DNA from: Isoetes taiwanensis
Lineage: Eukaryota; Streptophyta; Lycopodiopsida; Isoetales; Isoetaceae
Assembly: GCA_021234155.1 (NCBI GenBank)
Contig: JAJEKV010000092.1
Coordinates: forward strand, 2,866,561 to 2,930,560
Length of the DNA: 64,000 nt
Direction: 5' to 3'
A model generated the notes under the pieces. That model had not been told where the DNA came from and searched no databases. It saw only the letters and a program-made list of their open reading frames with translations. The translations under genes were made by a program, and so were the position numbers. This document shows positions 48,671 through 61,450 of this stretch, piece after piece. The first letter of the stretch is position 1, and each line of letters begins with the position of its first letter.

Positions 48671-49119
48671 TCAATCCCATGCTACAAGGGGCCACAGGGT
48701 TATATCAACACATTTCAAGGGGCGATTAAACACGTTTTTAAAATTGCTATATGTAGGATGAGGTTAAGCTCACACAGTGCTTGGGGTGGAGTTGGGGAGA
48801 TGGAGGATATTCCACATGAGCTTAGGTCGCAAGTTGTGTGACCAGAGGGACTCTTGAGGATGAGGCACATGTGCTACTTCACTGTTCATCATATGCCACA
48901 TTACTAAACATGGCATGAAAGCTTATACACTTGCTGAATTTTTTGACTACCCCGGGGTGTGATTGGGGCGATATACTTGCTGTTTTGGACCATAGAGAAA
49001 GATGCTTGAAAGCAATGGATATAAAAAGAGGAGGACGAGGAAGAGATTGAGGGGTTAATGCATTATTATCCGATGATGCATTAGATGAACTTTTCTATAA
49101 TTACTAATGTACTGGTTTG

Positions 49120-49300
49120 GACGTCTCATAGGCCTGGCGGTCTCACAGACGTAATAATACAATTTCATTTCATTTCATTTCTCTCTCTCCCTCCCTCCCT
49201 CCCTCCCTCCCTCCCTCCCTCCCTCCCTCCCTCTCTGTGGATCTGATAGACTTGTTGGTCCCCATGGATATTAAAGTTAAATTCAGTTCAATTCAATTTT
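49120..49300 (+). mobile_element. Two retroposon 3' ends around a (CCCT)n tract
   Basis: At 49,128 a diverged end (GGCGGTCTCACAGACG) runs into TTCAT units and then (CCCT)n at 49,181-49,236. A second end at 49,247 (CTTGTTGGTCCCCATGGATA) runs into TTCAATTCAA. Both match the family terminus, each with its own simple repeat. Confidence 0.55.
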
Positions 49301-49537
49301 GGGATCTTCATAATGCCTTTGCATTCTAGTTTTCTATAAGCATGAGGGGTAGAGGGACAATAGATGAGATATTGCATTTTTACACATGGCATGTAATGAC
49401 AACATGAATACTTTATGGGGTGTCATATGGATGGGAGCAGTGCAATGATTGTATAATGATGCTTACAAAATTGGCTATAAACAACCTTAAAATACCACAC
49501 CCCTTTAGAGAACCATACATCCTTCAGAAAAAACCTC

Positions 49538-49862
49538 CTTAAAAACTACACTTACTTATAAACCGCACCTCCAAATACTACACCTCCTTAGAAACATCAC
49601 CACCTCAAAAGAAAAACCACAGCCCTTTAACAAAAACATACCTCCTTAAAAACCACACGCCCTAAAAAACAAAGACCACAGCCTCCTTAAAAAAAAAAAA
49701 CTACGCTTTTACTTATAAAACCACACCTCCAAAACTACACCTCCTTTAAAACACCACTACCTTAAAAGAAAAAAACCACGCTTTTTTAACAAAAACATAC
49801 CTCCTTAAAACCACACGCCCTAAAAAAAAAAACAAAAACCACATAATTCTTAAAAATAACAA
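49538..49862 (+). repeat. A/C-rich tandem duplication, period about 163 bp
   Basis: Two units share ACTTATAAA, ACACCTCC, CAACAAAAACATACCTCCTT-like text and CCACACGCCCTAAAAAA. The unit itself is built of shorter CCTCCTTAAAA-type words. Confidence 0.8.
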
Positions 49863-50309
49863 AGGGGACGTTCCTTGTCCACTTAAAAAACAATATCGTT
49901 AGTTAGTAAAACCACACCTCCACAGATCTACATGTAGGAATCTCTGAATAAAGAACATGTGGACCTAAGAAAACTAAACTTTTCAACAGTGGACCAAAAC
50001 GCGGGGTGAGTGTCATACATTTATATTCATAGTGTAGGATCCTAGATGTAGAACATTAATACATAAAATTAGGAGTTGTGTACTGAGTTTTGTGGCAGAA
50101 CATTTAGAGGTCTGTTATGTAATAGAATTGTTGTCTGCTATGTACATGTGCATATATTTGAGCACATTTTATATACATTACATGTACATTCCATCTACAT
50201 AAAATAGTTGTTTACATGTAGATGTACTCATCGTACTTCAATGTAGATCAATTCTAGTAATATATAGAGACTGATATCTGACTGTTATGTGCCGATTTAT
50301 TTTCAGAGC

Positions 50310-51010
50310 TTCAAAGTGCCAAAAAAACAACTGAACAGAAACTACACCACAGATCAGGTGCGCTTGTTTTGAAATTGTTTTGCATTGTGTTGGAAGAAGC
50401 AATTTCCGATTCTTGGTTCGGTTTTCACAGTTTTGGAGGTTCCAAAAAAAATTGAAGTGCAAGATGTAGCCGAGGGAAAGAAAGCAGTGATCGAAAAAAA
50501 GCAAACTCATTATTCCTACCATGGTACAAGTTGAGGAAGCTGGCACTTCAAGTGTTGGTGACATTCCAGATTATAACGAGGAACGAGAGAGAACAGGCAA
50601 AGGCCACATCTGGAAAAGTAAAGGCAGCAGCAGAAAAGACTCCAAAGAAGAAGTCCACGCCTAAGAAGGCACAAAAGAAGAAAATAAAACCAGTAGAAAT
50701 AGGTATGAAAGCATTTTATTTCAAGGTACAGCATTTGAGAAGTCCATGACATCCATGTTTACAGGTCCTAATCAAGAAGAATCTTCCAAGCGTGAAGATA
50801 TAGAGGAGGATACTCTTGACTTTGTGGCAACTCTTACTTCTAACATAATAAAGGAGGTTGAAGTTAATGACAATGTGAAATCTGAAGAGGTTGAAGTTTA
50901 GGATTCAGGACCTAAGAAGAATCTGAAAAGTGAGAAAATCGAAGAAAAAGGAAAGGAAATGGATACTGACTCCGAGAAAACAGTATCAGAACAGCATAGG
51001 AATGATTTCT
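50310..51010 (+). pseudogene. Lysine/glutamate-rich gene fragment with splice-like junctions
   Basis: Open text KKIEVQDVAEGKKAVIEKKQ (about 50,445), a basic stretch (KATSGKVKAAAEKTPKKKST, 50,600) and NQEESSKREDIEEDTLDFVA (about 50,770) are separated by candidate donor (AATAG/GTATGA, 50,701) and acceptor (TTTACAG/GTCC, 50,764) sites. A stop interrupts at about 50,900. The composition is low-complexity and charged, so homology cannot be judged. It ends where the LINE reverse transcriptase begins. It is either a gene fragment cut by the LINE or LINE-associated sequence. Confidence 0.35.
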
Positions 51011-52497
51011 ACAGTTAACTTGATCTACATATCTAACTATTTCAGACTGGCGACCGATTACCTTATTGTCATCTGTATGTAAGATCTTTGCCAAAGCTTT
51101 TGCAGGAGGATGAAGGACATCTTGGCTGAGTCCATCTTGACAACTCAATTAGGCTTTCTTCAAAAAAAATGCATTCTGAACAATGTTGTTGCTGCTTACG
51201 AGGGAATCTCTTGGGCACGTAAGCAAAAACTTCTGGTTGTATACCTTAAACTTGATTTTGCGAAGGTCTACGGTCGCGATAGCTAAGATTTCATGCCTCG
51301 ATGTATGTTAAGACTAGGATTTGAGGAACAATTCACGCCAGGCATTATGAAGCTTCATGACTCTGCTCAGGCGACTGTTATGTTCCATGGTGAGCCATCA
51401 AAGGTCTTCTCACTTGGTCATGGTATTCGCCAAGGATGCCCTTTAGCACCATTGCTCTTTACAATTACCGCAGAGGCTTTGTCGCAGTTATTCATTGTTG
51501 CAACTAACTACAGGGAGACTTCTCCATGGTCTTGCAATATAAGATGACACACAAGATTGTTTGCAATCAATATTTAGATGACATGTTCCTGATCGCTAAC
51601 ATTGAGAATCTAGAAGCTGCCAAATTGCTCCTAGATACATTTTCATTGGCTTTCGGTGTCCTTGTGGGGTGATAGAAGTGTACAGCTTTATAGAAGTTGG
51701 ATACTCCTATTGTAGCATGTGTTCAGGATTATCCATGGAAGTTACTTGCTCATGGACATGCCACCAAGTTGATATAAATTCCAATTGGCATCCATATCTA
51801 TGCTGGAGCTGCATGGGAGGAGATCATCAGGGTAGCCCTTAAGCCCAAATTTTGATAGGTGTAATTTAGAATATAAGGCGAATCTTAGCTTTTTTTGGTT
51901 AGTTATGTTGGCGAATTTTTTCCGAGCTTCGATAAAAGTTATAGCAACCTTGGCGAATCTTTCATTCGTCGAGCGATGGAATATATGCTGGTTGCCCAAG
52001 TAAAATTTGGGTTTGCGACAACAACAATTTTTATCGTCAACAACAAAAACGTAAATCACAGCTATCTACTGGTACCCCAAGGCATTAATTTTTATATCCA
52101 TTGCCTTCAACATCCATAATGCAATTGAGCAATAAAATGCTTAGATCATGCAGTTTCTACATCGAGATAATTAGTCATTAGAAAAACAAATAATACCAAA
52201 TCCAACAATTGGTGCTTATGCGAGATCTTAAGTTTTCGAATAGATGCCTGAACCCTAGATTTTTACCACAAAATCTAACCTCAGTCGTCGTCACCAATCT
52301 AAAAAGTTTGATGTCGTAAGGATATTTGTGGAAACAATTGAATTGAATTGTGGAAACAATTGTTATATATTGAATTGAATATGTTTGTGGCAAGACGTAA
52401 GGGCCGAAAATCGAAACATGTTATTTGGGATCATGGAAATTTCCTATTTGCTATTCTTATATAGCAAAAAATCAATCGAATAGTAAAAACATTTGTG

Positions 52498-52592
52498 TTC
52501 GACGACCTAAACTTCGCATTCAAAGTGCCGTCTCAACGCTATTTGGATTCGACGACCTAAACAACGCTATTCAAAGTGCCGTCTCAACAGAA
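52498..52592 (+). repeat. ~52-bp tandem duplication inside the LINE interruption
   Basis: TTCGACGACCTAAAC followed by CATTCAAAGTGCCGTCTCAA-type text occurs twice. The surrounding 51,850-53,120 insert has no recognisable ends. Confidence 0.75.
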
Positions 52593-53799
52593 CAACAATA
52601 CAGAGTCGGATCTATTAAATCGATCTGTATTTGGCTTTTGCAGGTGTTTAATATTGCAGAATAGCTCTTTCTCCTATCAGATCTACAGTCAAAGGAGCTT
52701 AGAAAACGAATCAATGCCAAAGCTACAGTGTTTTCACTGTAGCAAAATATTTTAATGGTGTTTGATATTGTCAGGAACATAACAACATGGAAAACATTAC
52801 AGATACTATCCACGAACTCTTGCACTCTCCTATTTCTGATTATAATTTAACTTCTACATGCACTAACAATCATTATCAATCAAGTTCAGGTTACTGTGGC
52901 ACTGCATTTGGGCAAAAATAATAGCAACATAACAAGTTAGTCACCACAGAATATGATCAAATAAGAATAATTTCTAGACCAGTCTAATAGATAACAGGGA
53001 AATTACTGTACAACAACATTGCATGCTTGTCAAAACACTTCCAAAATTTAAAAATCAGTCTGGTTCACAACATGTTGCTGCTGCATGTCATTAAGGGTTT
53101 AGTGAAGCACTCATTTTGGTGTTCCCACTGCAAAGTTGTCCCTTGCAGGTTGTATTACAGCGGCCAAGTCAGTTCTTAGTAGTATCCATGTCTATATGGC
53201 ATCCTTATTGCTAGTCCCACTGGTCAAACTATATGAGCTCATTGCAATAGTCCAAAACTTTATATGGGTAGGTACTGAGGAAGGTGCTATGATGAAGGTG
53301 GCTTGGTTGAATGCATCCCTTTAAAATGGGCAGGTGATTTGTTCTTACTACATAGCAAAATCCTTATTTCAAATTTGATTTGGAGACTCTGGAATGATGA
53401 AAATGGCTCTCCTGGTTTATGCCTTCTTAGATGAGCTCTTGATCATTGATCAATGTCACTCATAAAGGCATAAATAATGCCATCTATTTTCTCAACTTCA
53501 TTGTCACTCATAAAGGCATAAATAATGCCATCTATGTTTTCAATATCATTGTCATTTATATTGTCAACATGATTGTCAATATCAATGTCATTTATTGATG
53601 CATTGTTACCATATATATAGTGGCACTACTTATGTCACTAGGTCAGCAATTAGATCAAGCTCAATGCCACATATTGTGTCACTGCTATCATTAAATGTTA
53701 AATGTTTAAATGTTACTGTTTATGTCTTGCTTAAGGTCATGCGTAATGACATTTAGATGCAATTGTGCGTCACCTAGAACAACTGACCATCCAATTGAT

Positions 53800-55125
53800 T
53801 TTAATACAAATAAAACAGTAACCTAAATCTATCAAATTAATACTAAATAGATATTGGAAATTCTACAAATTAGACCAATACGTCAATCTGAAAATCATGA
53901 ACATTATATTTGAAACTCAAAAAGTATTATCAATAACATTCATTTGAATATCTCACATTATAAATAAATCAATACATCAAAAGTAAAGGCAGCGATGCCG
54001 TTATATTTACATAAGATTGTATGCTTTCTGCTGGGGCATCGCATGAAGCATTGCAAATGAAGATCTCCTTATAAAATATATTTTCTCAATGAAATCAAGG
54101 GCTGCATAAGCTATACCATATAAGCAGATACTAAAAAAGAGAACAGAAAGTCCATGAAATAAGAATCCATCAGGCCTTCATCTTATGGAGCTGTACACTC
54201 TAGACCAGTTCTTGTTTATTATATGTAAATTTGCCAAGTTCTAATAATTTTTCTATCTGCATATCCAATTCGTACATCTAATCAACCCGTCCTTGCACCT
54301 GCATTTTTTCCCCTAAAATGATTTGAGGAATATGAATGGTATTTCTTACCTGAGTTACCTGGGAAAGCAAGAGGGTTGCAGCATGAAATCTAGCATGTAA
54401 ACTAGTTAATTATACTTTAATTGTTAAAACCTGATTAACCTGGATGGGATCCTCATCTTCCAGATCTTGTTCATTTGTCGCATTCTGCTCCTTTGCAACA
54501 GGCAAATCAGCAATGCTGGTGCTATCATTGTTTGATGTGGCAAGGCAGAAGACCACTATTGCACGAACTTTTTGATGCCAGTGCTTGGTTTGATGAAGCC
54601 ATGAGTTGAAGTAGAGCTCGATGATACAACCAGATTGTATCTATTTACAACCTTTTCTAAAAAAGATTTGCTGGATCGAAAGTCTTCCTGTTTTATTGCC
54701 CTATTGGGCGCATTTTCCATTCTGCATAGTGCAGGCAAGTCTACTTCTGTATCAAACGAAAGGGTCTATAACCCTAGACTTGCCATTACAGTGAAACTTT
54801 GCATGAAAGCCAGAATCGTAGCTGATATGCCATCTCATCTTGCAACAGGTCGGATTTGGCAAAAATCATACCTGTTTATGCCATCACATCTTGCGACATG
54901 CCGGATTTCTAAGGACATCTTTACCACAGAAGATTGAAGATGAAAAATGAAGGTCGGATTTGCCATATCTGGAACTGCCAGCGGCGCCTACGTTTCAATT
55001 CTGTCAGGGTTTAGAAATTCCAACTCTAATCCTAATTTTTTTGAAATTTTTCCACGACCTATGAAAGTCCGATATATTTATGTTGCTGACCTGGATTAGA
55101 GACCGATTTATCACATCGGTCCGAG
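53800..55125. other. CACTA interior without recognised gene
   Basis: AT-rich. A small imperfect repeat lies at about 54,825-54,910 (ATGCCATCTCATCTTGCAAC and ATGCCATCACATCTTGCGAC). Nothing else is recognised. Confidence 0.45.
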
Positions 55126-55129
55126 CCAT

Positions 55130-55374
55130 CGGATCGAAATTCTAGAATGGGGCGAGCATGCATGTCTTGCATGCATGCATGCGGCGCATGCCTTCTCTGA
55201 TTGGGAGATCGCTATATTAGGCGTGGTGTGGCATGTCCTTTCTCGGCCTTGCCTCTTCTTTAACCATAATCCTTTGATCTTCGTCCTCGATCCCGTTTGA
55301 TAAGGAAGTTCTCTTCTATTCGGGAGGTTTTTGTGGTTTTTAGCAGCCCCATTCTAGAATCACATCGATCCGTT
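55130..55374. mobile_element. Small inverted-repeat element (MITE-like), unit 1
   Basis: The left end is CGGATCGAAATTCTAGAATG + GGGC and the right end is its complement GCCCCATTCTAGAATCACAT. The interior has the direct motif GCATGCATGTCTTGCATGCA. The next unit starts within a few bases. Confidence 0.65.
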
Positions 55375-56084
55375 TATCGGATCGAAAATTCTAGAATGGG
55401 GCGAAAGCATGCATGTCTTGCATGCATGCATGCGCGCACATGCCTTCTCCGGGTTGGGAGATCGCCATATTAGGCTGAGTTCTTTATCAACGCTCCATCG
55501 GCGCTTTCCTCTTCTCTCTCCAGCCTTTTATTCTCTTTTCTTTGAACCCACCCTCCCCCTTTCTTTGTTTAATGTATTTGTCGCCGGCACGCGCGGACCA
55601 GCCCCTCTATTTGAAGAGGTTTTGTTTGATTGTCGCTGGCATGCGTGGATCAGCCCCTCCACTTTGGGAGGTTTGTTTTGTCACATTTTTTCTAGTGTTG
55701 GTGATGCGTGTACAGTTGGATTGGCGCAGCAGCCTTCTCGACTTCCATTCGTGGGTTTTGGGAGCTTAATTCTCGCCTTTACGCTTGTCCAAGCCCCTGT
55801 CCGGGTTGGGCTTATCACTAGGGTTTTTCCTCAAAACCCGAAGGGCGGGTTTTTAATCCCAAAGTTGATAAGCTTTCTAGTACACAAAGCAAAACATCTA
55901 TTAGCATTGTATTTTATGGGGTCCAAATTATATAATTGACATTCCCTTTATTTTTTCGGGGTAGTTCGGTGATGTGTGCTAATTACCCACTATCCACCAT
56001 TGTAGAAAATCTGCTGAGATGAATGAGAAGCCTATCTATATCGGGAGGTTTTTGTGGTTTTCATGCGAGCCCCATTCTAGAATT
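55375..56084. mobile_element. Inverted-repeat element, unit 2, abutting unit 1
   Basis: The left end is CGGATCGAAAATTCTAGAAT + GGGGC and the right end is GCCCCATTCTAGAATT (56,069). The first 95 bp match unit 1 closely (CATGTCTTGCATGCATGCAT, GGGAGATCGCCATATTAGGC). Both units also end with TCGGGAGGTTTTTGTGGTTT before the right terminus. It has an open frame of 176 codons (55,409-55,939) with no recognisable domain and an internal duplication (about 55,578 and 55,632, GTCGCYGGCAYGCGYGGAYC). Confidence 0.65.
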
Positions 56085-56825
56085 AGTAGATACAATGTAT
56101 CACCAATGCTTTAGAAACTTTAATCTATTACCTTCTTCAGAAGAATTTTCGACCTACAACAAGGTTGAAAGAAAAATTCCTTTTGTAAATAGATTAAGCA
56201 CCAGTATTACCATAGGTCCACAGTGGCTCAAATTTAAACAACCTATATATTGAGCATAGCTAGGGAGTCCCCTTGCACTTGACAGAGATTTATATTCTGG
56301 GTGCAACGCATGCATGGTCAAACACATGCATCTAAAAATCCCATTTCCTGCTTGCTTCCTTCCTTTCAGAAGTAAGGAAAACAAACATATCTACAAGCAT
56401 GTTTGCATAATCTACCCCACAAATCAATTTTTTCTCACTGGTAGACCAAGTGTTGGCCAAATGCGTGCCTAGTGTGCAAATAAAAACTAGTTCAAGGTTG
56501 CCATGGCATTTAATTCAGAAAGACTATTTTCCTAGTGTTATGTGCAAACCTGAAGTCCAACTATGCCTTTATAAATTAAGGCCAGCATCCTAGTGTTGTG
56601 TGCCCACATAAACTTCCTCCATGAAGTGCACAAATAGACGTTTGACATGGTGGTATGTATACCATTCAATAAATGCAAAGGGATTTTATTCCATGTCGAG
56701 TGCCTGCATAACCAATGGTTCCAGATACTGCATATGCCAAATATTAGCCACAAATTAGCAAATAAGATTCAAATCAAAGAGTGAGCATTAGAACGATCCG
56801 GGCAGCCTGTTGTTGGGCAAGCATG

Positions 56826-56970
56826 ACTGGCACCCTTCCCCAAGCCAAACAAGGTCAGGACTTTGCATGGCCACCTCATCAGAGGGGAGAGTCCCGACCC
56901 GAGGAGACGGACCCCAAAAAAGTTCCTGAAGTAGCCTGTGCTGGGAGCGTTTTTTTTTTTTTTTTTTTTT
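56826..56970 (+). repeat. SINE-like GC-rich module with T-run
   Basis: CACCCTTCCCCAAGCCAAAC, CAGGACTTTGCATGGCCACC and a following GAGGGGAGAGTCCCGACCC match the module in the foldback arms at 43,726 (plus) and 45,910 (minus). Here it ends GGGAGCG followed by 20 T (56,951-56,970). Size and dispersion suggest a SINE or shared terminal module. Confidence 0.5.
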
Positions 56971-58634
56971 GAGAGAGAGAATGGTGGCAGCGATTCCCCG
57001 GGGGGCCGTACGCTGATGATCACCCAAACATTGGCAAAGCGTGTGACACTAAAGGTGCTATTATATTTTATGCTAATAACACCACCCATATTGTCACCAG
57101 TGGGTCCTGACACTAACACTGATGTTATATGTATAGCAACTACTAACACTATATTTGATGCTAATAACAACACTAACGTCACTGATGGACAATGACACTG
57201 AGACTGATGTTATATGTGTGACAACTACTGACACTATATATGATGCTAAAAACACCACCTATAACGTCAAGAGTGGGCACTGACACTAACACTGATGCTA
57301 TATGTGCAACAACTGGTGACGCTATATTTGATGCTAATAGCAACATCTATAGCATCATAACCAAGTTACTGACATTGTTGGCGACAAAGAGTGGGGCTAT
57401 AGGTGACACAAATTGTGGCATCTGTAGCATCACTTCTGTAAAAATGTTATTAATAATGTCATCATGTACACTTTTCAATGTTGTGGTGACAATTTGGTGA
57501 CATTAATGGACCCCTTCTCTTGTAGTGTCTGTACTGAGAAGGTTGTAAAAAATTTTGCCTCTTTGATGCAACTTAGTGTTATTGAAAGGTTCCCTTAGGA
57601 TTGTCACGAAGATATCTACAAAGGCAAGCACTTTGTTAAATCAGTATATCGCCTCCTCTTAGCAATACAACCCCTTTCGTTGCTAGATTGGTGGCGCCTA
57701 CAGGTTCCATAGCCTAATTTGAGTCGTACATGGTGCTGGCTGTGGGATAAATTGCTCCGTCCTAAAGTTTCTGTACTTTGATGGCAAGTTATCCACAGAT
57801 CCATGCGTGTTAATGCCTTCCAGCATCGTTATGATCTTTGAACTGCAAGCCCGCTCTGTCTTTTAGACGTTGAGACTCTTGATCATTGTCTTTTTTTGTT
57901 GTCCAGAGGTTCAACCAGCGTGGTCCTGGCTACAAGGTTTGTTTAACAACACATTGGTTTGCCGATGCATCCTCTTGGCATTCTATCCCAATGCATGGCC
58001 TCCAGGTAAACAGAGGGGATTCCATCTTGGTTCTGGTTGGCTTCCGTGGTCGATATGGGAGCGTCGCAAACGCCCCATTTTTCAAGGCATTTACTTATTT
58101 GCACGCGACGTTATTGCTGCGGCCTACAAAAAGATACTGATGGCTTACGTGTATTCCTCTCTTGAGCCAGAAGTGACGGAACATATTTAGATTCAATATC
58201 TTCAAATTAGTTCTTATCGTTAGTCTCCTATTTTGGAGTAAGTACATTGTGCTTCAGGCTCGTGCTCCTGTGGCATCTTCTTGTGCTTATAAAGTTAGAT
58301 GAGACTTGTAAACTCTATACTTTTCATATCTGATTAATAAACTTTTTTTCCTTCATCCTTCAAAAAAAAAAAAGTTTTTGATTCTATAAAAGAAAAGGTA
58401 AGGATTTATACTTAAGGTGGAGTGCAGTTGACACTAAAGATCTTGTTGTTAAATAACATGAATTCATTGTGTTTTATCATGGAAATCAAAGGCTTACTGC
58501 TAGTTTAACTTACACTTTGTGTAGGATGATAAGGTGTAGGAAGTATACATTGTCCAGTTCTTAGATCATACCCTCTAACGTTGATCATATTAATGAGCAT
58601 AGAGTTAGAGCTACCTGAAGAGTTTCTTTTGAAT

Positions 58635-59180
58635 CCCAATCATTGTGATACAATTCTTAACTTTTAGGATGGTTATATGATCTTGAAATAATATTTTAAT
58701 AGATAAACAATATTAAATAGTATTCACAGCAGCATCACAACTGATAAAACTACTCCTTCTAGATTTATATTCCATCAAAATACATCGAAGCACATGATTT
58801 ACCACCCAACCAAATGGGTTATGGCAATACATAAGTGCTCTGGCAAATACAAAGCTCTGGCTTCTGGCTTATTGGCCTTCTAGGCTAATCTCGTTACTGG
58901 TCTTCCAGACTAATCTCGCTACTCCAAGTAGCCACAGATCAGAAAGCAATTGCAAATCTATGATCCCTTATCATGTTTTCAGTCATTACTCTCTCATATG
59001 GACGAACAATGGGATGTGCTACCCCTATTCGAAACTAGACTTTGAGCCGGTCCAAAGAAGTAAAAATCGCCTCAATCGTAGCGCTAGTTGCGGAGATATG
59101 TCTAACTGAAGGTTAGCTTCTATTTATAGATCTCTCCACGACTTTAGCTCTTTCTATAAATATCAATATTATATTAATCC
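58635..59180 (-). mobile_element. Copia-like LTR, copy A
   Basis: It aligns with 61,987-62,400 in the same orientation (CTTAACTTTTAGGATG, TATATGATCTTGAAATAATA, AGCAGCATCACAACTGATAA, AAGTAAAAATCGCCTCAAT). On the minus strand it carries the TATA box CTATAAATAGAAG at about 59,117-59,129 and ends next to a partial primer-binding site GTATCACAATG. The outer end is not defined. Confidence 0.65.
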
Positions 59181-60320
59181 TATGCCCCTTCTTTATATAC
59201 ACTTGGGAAAACATTAGGATTAATATTCACATACTATTTGCCATAGTTTTATTTATATTTTCATAACCCATTCGCCGTGGACCACTCCCCTGTGCTTGCT
59301 CCGTATCAATCCATCCCTTCTTAAGATAGATCGTCCGCGATCATCCAAGATACACTCCCCTTCAATCCATCCCTTCTCAAGGTGGATCACCTGCGATGAT
59401 TGATAGCCTGACAATCCTGCGCAATCCAGCAATAGTTGTAGATATTCGCGTACTTCCAAAGTACGTTATATCCCTTGTACTTCTAAAGTACGTTATCTTT
59501 TGTACCTCCAAGGTACTACTTGATTGTATCGCCACCACAATACAGTGTATCTCCAAGATACAGATGCAACTTTTGTCAAGCCAATTGTGTTGCAATCACA
59601 ATTACTAGTCTTCAAAAGCGTACATCTTATGCACACTTGTTCATGCCTATTGTGCTGCAGATACAATTATCAATCTATCAAGAGCGCATTCAGATCTAGT
59701 CTAGTAAACTATGTTCATGCCTATTACGTTACAATCATAATTACCAATCTACCATGGGTATACACATCTCAAAAAATTGAATTCTACTCTTTATTCTAAA
59801 TAAAGAAATTCAACTTACGAACTTTACCCATAAGCTCGTACCATATGAAGCAATTTGAGATTTCGAATCCAAATTTTGCATCCATATATTTGATAGCTTA
59901 TTGTAGAGTTCTTCCAATGCTTAACCTAAGCAAACCTGCAAGTAACGTCAAGTATTAATATAGATAACTTCCAAAGTCAAATATTAATATGGACAATCCC
60001 ATGGCCAACCGGCCTCTCAGATCACCACGATCTATACCTCTGCAAAAACAATTTTTTCTTTTTCTTTCGTGGTTTCATGTTCAGGCTAGAAAGTTTGATA
60101 GGCTCATATGATCAGGATAGGCTTCCAGAGTTTGTACAAAGATGTGATAGGTAGTTCGGCTATTATGACAAAGCAAAGCTCAATGAAATTTGATCAGGAA
60201 TATAGTAGGTGTTACTTATCCCATGACAAGTTTCTTGTCTCCATGACAACCTAGCGGCTATCTTTATTATTCCATAGTCCCAGAGGATTCATGGAAAAAC
60301 TTCTTTGGATAATCCAAACT
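59181..60320. other. AT-rich stretch with short internal repeats
   Basis: 59,445-59,520 has three near copies of GTACTTCCAAAGTACGTTAT (twice with A/T changes). No gene was recognised. It may include the outer part of LTR copy A. Confidence 0.45.
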
Positions 60321-60324
60321 CCCT

Positions 60325-61450
60325 TTTTTTTTTTTTTTTTTTTGAACGTACGAAGTTTTTGTATTGATCAGATAGGACGAATCACAATACAAAGATCCCT
60401 CATGGATCAGATATAATTTAAGTACAAAGGATCCCATCTGAATCTGAATCATGTCCGTAGCAAATGTACACATAAGCCTCTCTCAACGTCTTCTTCTGTC
60501 TAACCAATACTACAGTATTTAACATCTTCTCAATTAAACATAATACTATAGGAGCCAAATGCTCATTTTCCATAAGCTCCAGACAAATCTTGAATGCTCC
60601 AAGAATCCTCTTGCAAAACTAGAAATGAAGAGAAAAGAGCTGAAGAGTAACCTGAGCAATTCTCCCGCACTGCTCAGAGAAACCCAAATGCTTCAAACTA
60701 TGATCAAATTCTACAGTTTACTACCAAATGCAAAATTAATAGGAGGCGCTGCATTGTCGGGATGTGCCAGTCAGCAAACCTGCAAAGTTAGACACACAGC
60801 CCAACCACCAAAACTTCCCTCTAAAGTGTGGTTCATAATATCTGGTCTTGATATGGAAGCGTCTTCCTGGACACAATCATATCCCTAGCTCGGCAATCTC
60901 AAATAATTTGACATCCTGTTTTAAAACTGTAAAGCCAAAATCAAGAATTTACTCTGGCTCCTTCCAAGAAAACATCTCTAGATCTTTCCACTAGCAAGAA
61001 AGAGCAAGAAGAAGGGAAAAAGGCCAACAATTCAGAAGATCCGCCAATACTGAGACTGCCCAGGAAACCATATATGAACACTGCTCTCTTTATGTTTCTG
61101 TAAAAAATCTGCTACTTTATAGGCTCTATGCCCTTTTGGAACTTGCTCTAAACAAGAAAATATAAATTCCAAGAAACTTACATATTCTTGCTCAAACCAG
61201 CTTTAGCAAATCGGGCCACGTTAGTGGCATCTGGCAAAATCATAAAGACCGCCTTGAAGCAATTTCAAGCAAGCAATCCCGAACAATCTTTAGAATACAA
61301 GAATCCATCTGAATAGGTATGGCAAAAACTTGCTAGCATCCAATTTTATCGCTTATCTGCAAGAAAGACTGAGGCAGTGTCAGAATCAGGAAGAGGAGGG
61401 CAGCATCCTGTCCCTTTACCACTGTAGCCGCATGCGCTAGTAGAGCGTCA
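60325..61450 (-). mobile_element. Possible retroposed sequence with poly(A) tail (minus strand)
   Basis: A run of 18 T at 60,325-60,342 is, on the minus strand, a poly(A) tail following TTTGTATTGTGATTCGTCC...CAAAAACTTCGTACGTTC. The next kilobase upstream on the minus strand is non-coding text with no LINE reverse transcriptase. The left boundary is clear and the right boundary is a guess. It could be a LINE 3' end or a processed transcript copy. Confidence 0.4.

Larger units (their letters stand above)
53435..57527. mobile_element. Second CACTA element, left end missing
   Basis: The right end is CCCCTTCTCTTGTAGTG at 57,511-57,527 and the subterminal region 57,030-57,510 aligns with 11,030-11,540 of the first copy (GATGCTAATAACA, GTGGGCACTGACACTAACAC). 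The left side (53,440-53,760: AAAGGCATAAATAATGCC) aligns with about 9,110-9,200 of the first copy, so roughly 420 bp including the left terminus are absent. No transposase was seen. It sits inside the LINE and splits it before the C-terminal domain. Confidence 0.8.
51045..58375 (+). mobile_element. L1-type LINE, interrupted by other insertions
   Basis: Reverse transcriptase blocks: DWRPITLLSSVCKIFAKAFA (51,046), LVVYLKLDFAKVYG (about 51,240), MLRLGFEEQF (51,305), HGIRQGCPLAPLLF (about 51,420), catalytic YLDDMFLIANIENLE (about 51,570). After a 1.3-kb interruption (51,850-53,120) comes GCITAAKSVLSSIHVYMASL (53,140) and LLHSKILISNLIWRLWNDEN (about 53,350). After the CACTA insertion comes the C-terminal zinc-binding domain region (about 57,640-58,190: WDKLLRPKVSVL, LCLLDVETLDHCLFLLS), and a poly(A) tail at 58,363-58,374. 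The catalytic motif YLDD replaces the usual FADD. Stops and frameshifts are numerous. The 5' end is truncated at about 51,045. Confidence 0.85.

Noticed and set aside
51850-53120. hAT or similar DNA transposon inserted in the LINE
   Set aside because: An insertion is clear from the split LINE, but no inverted ends or target duplication could be found.
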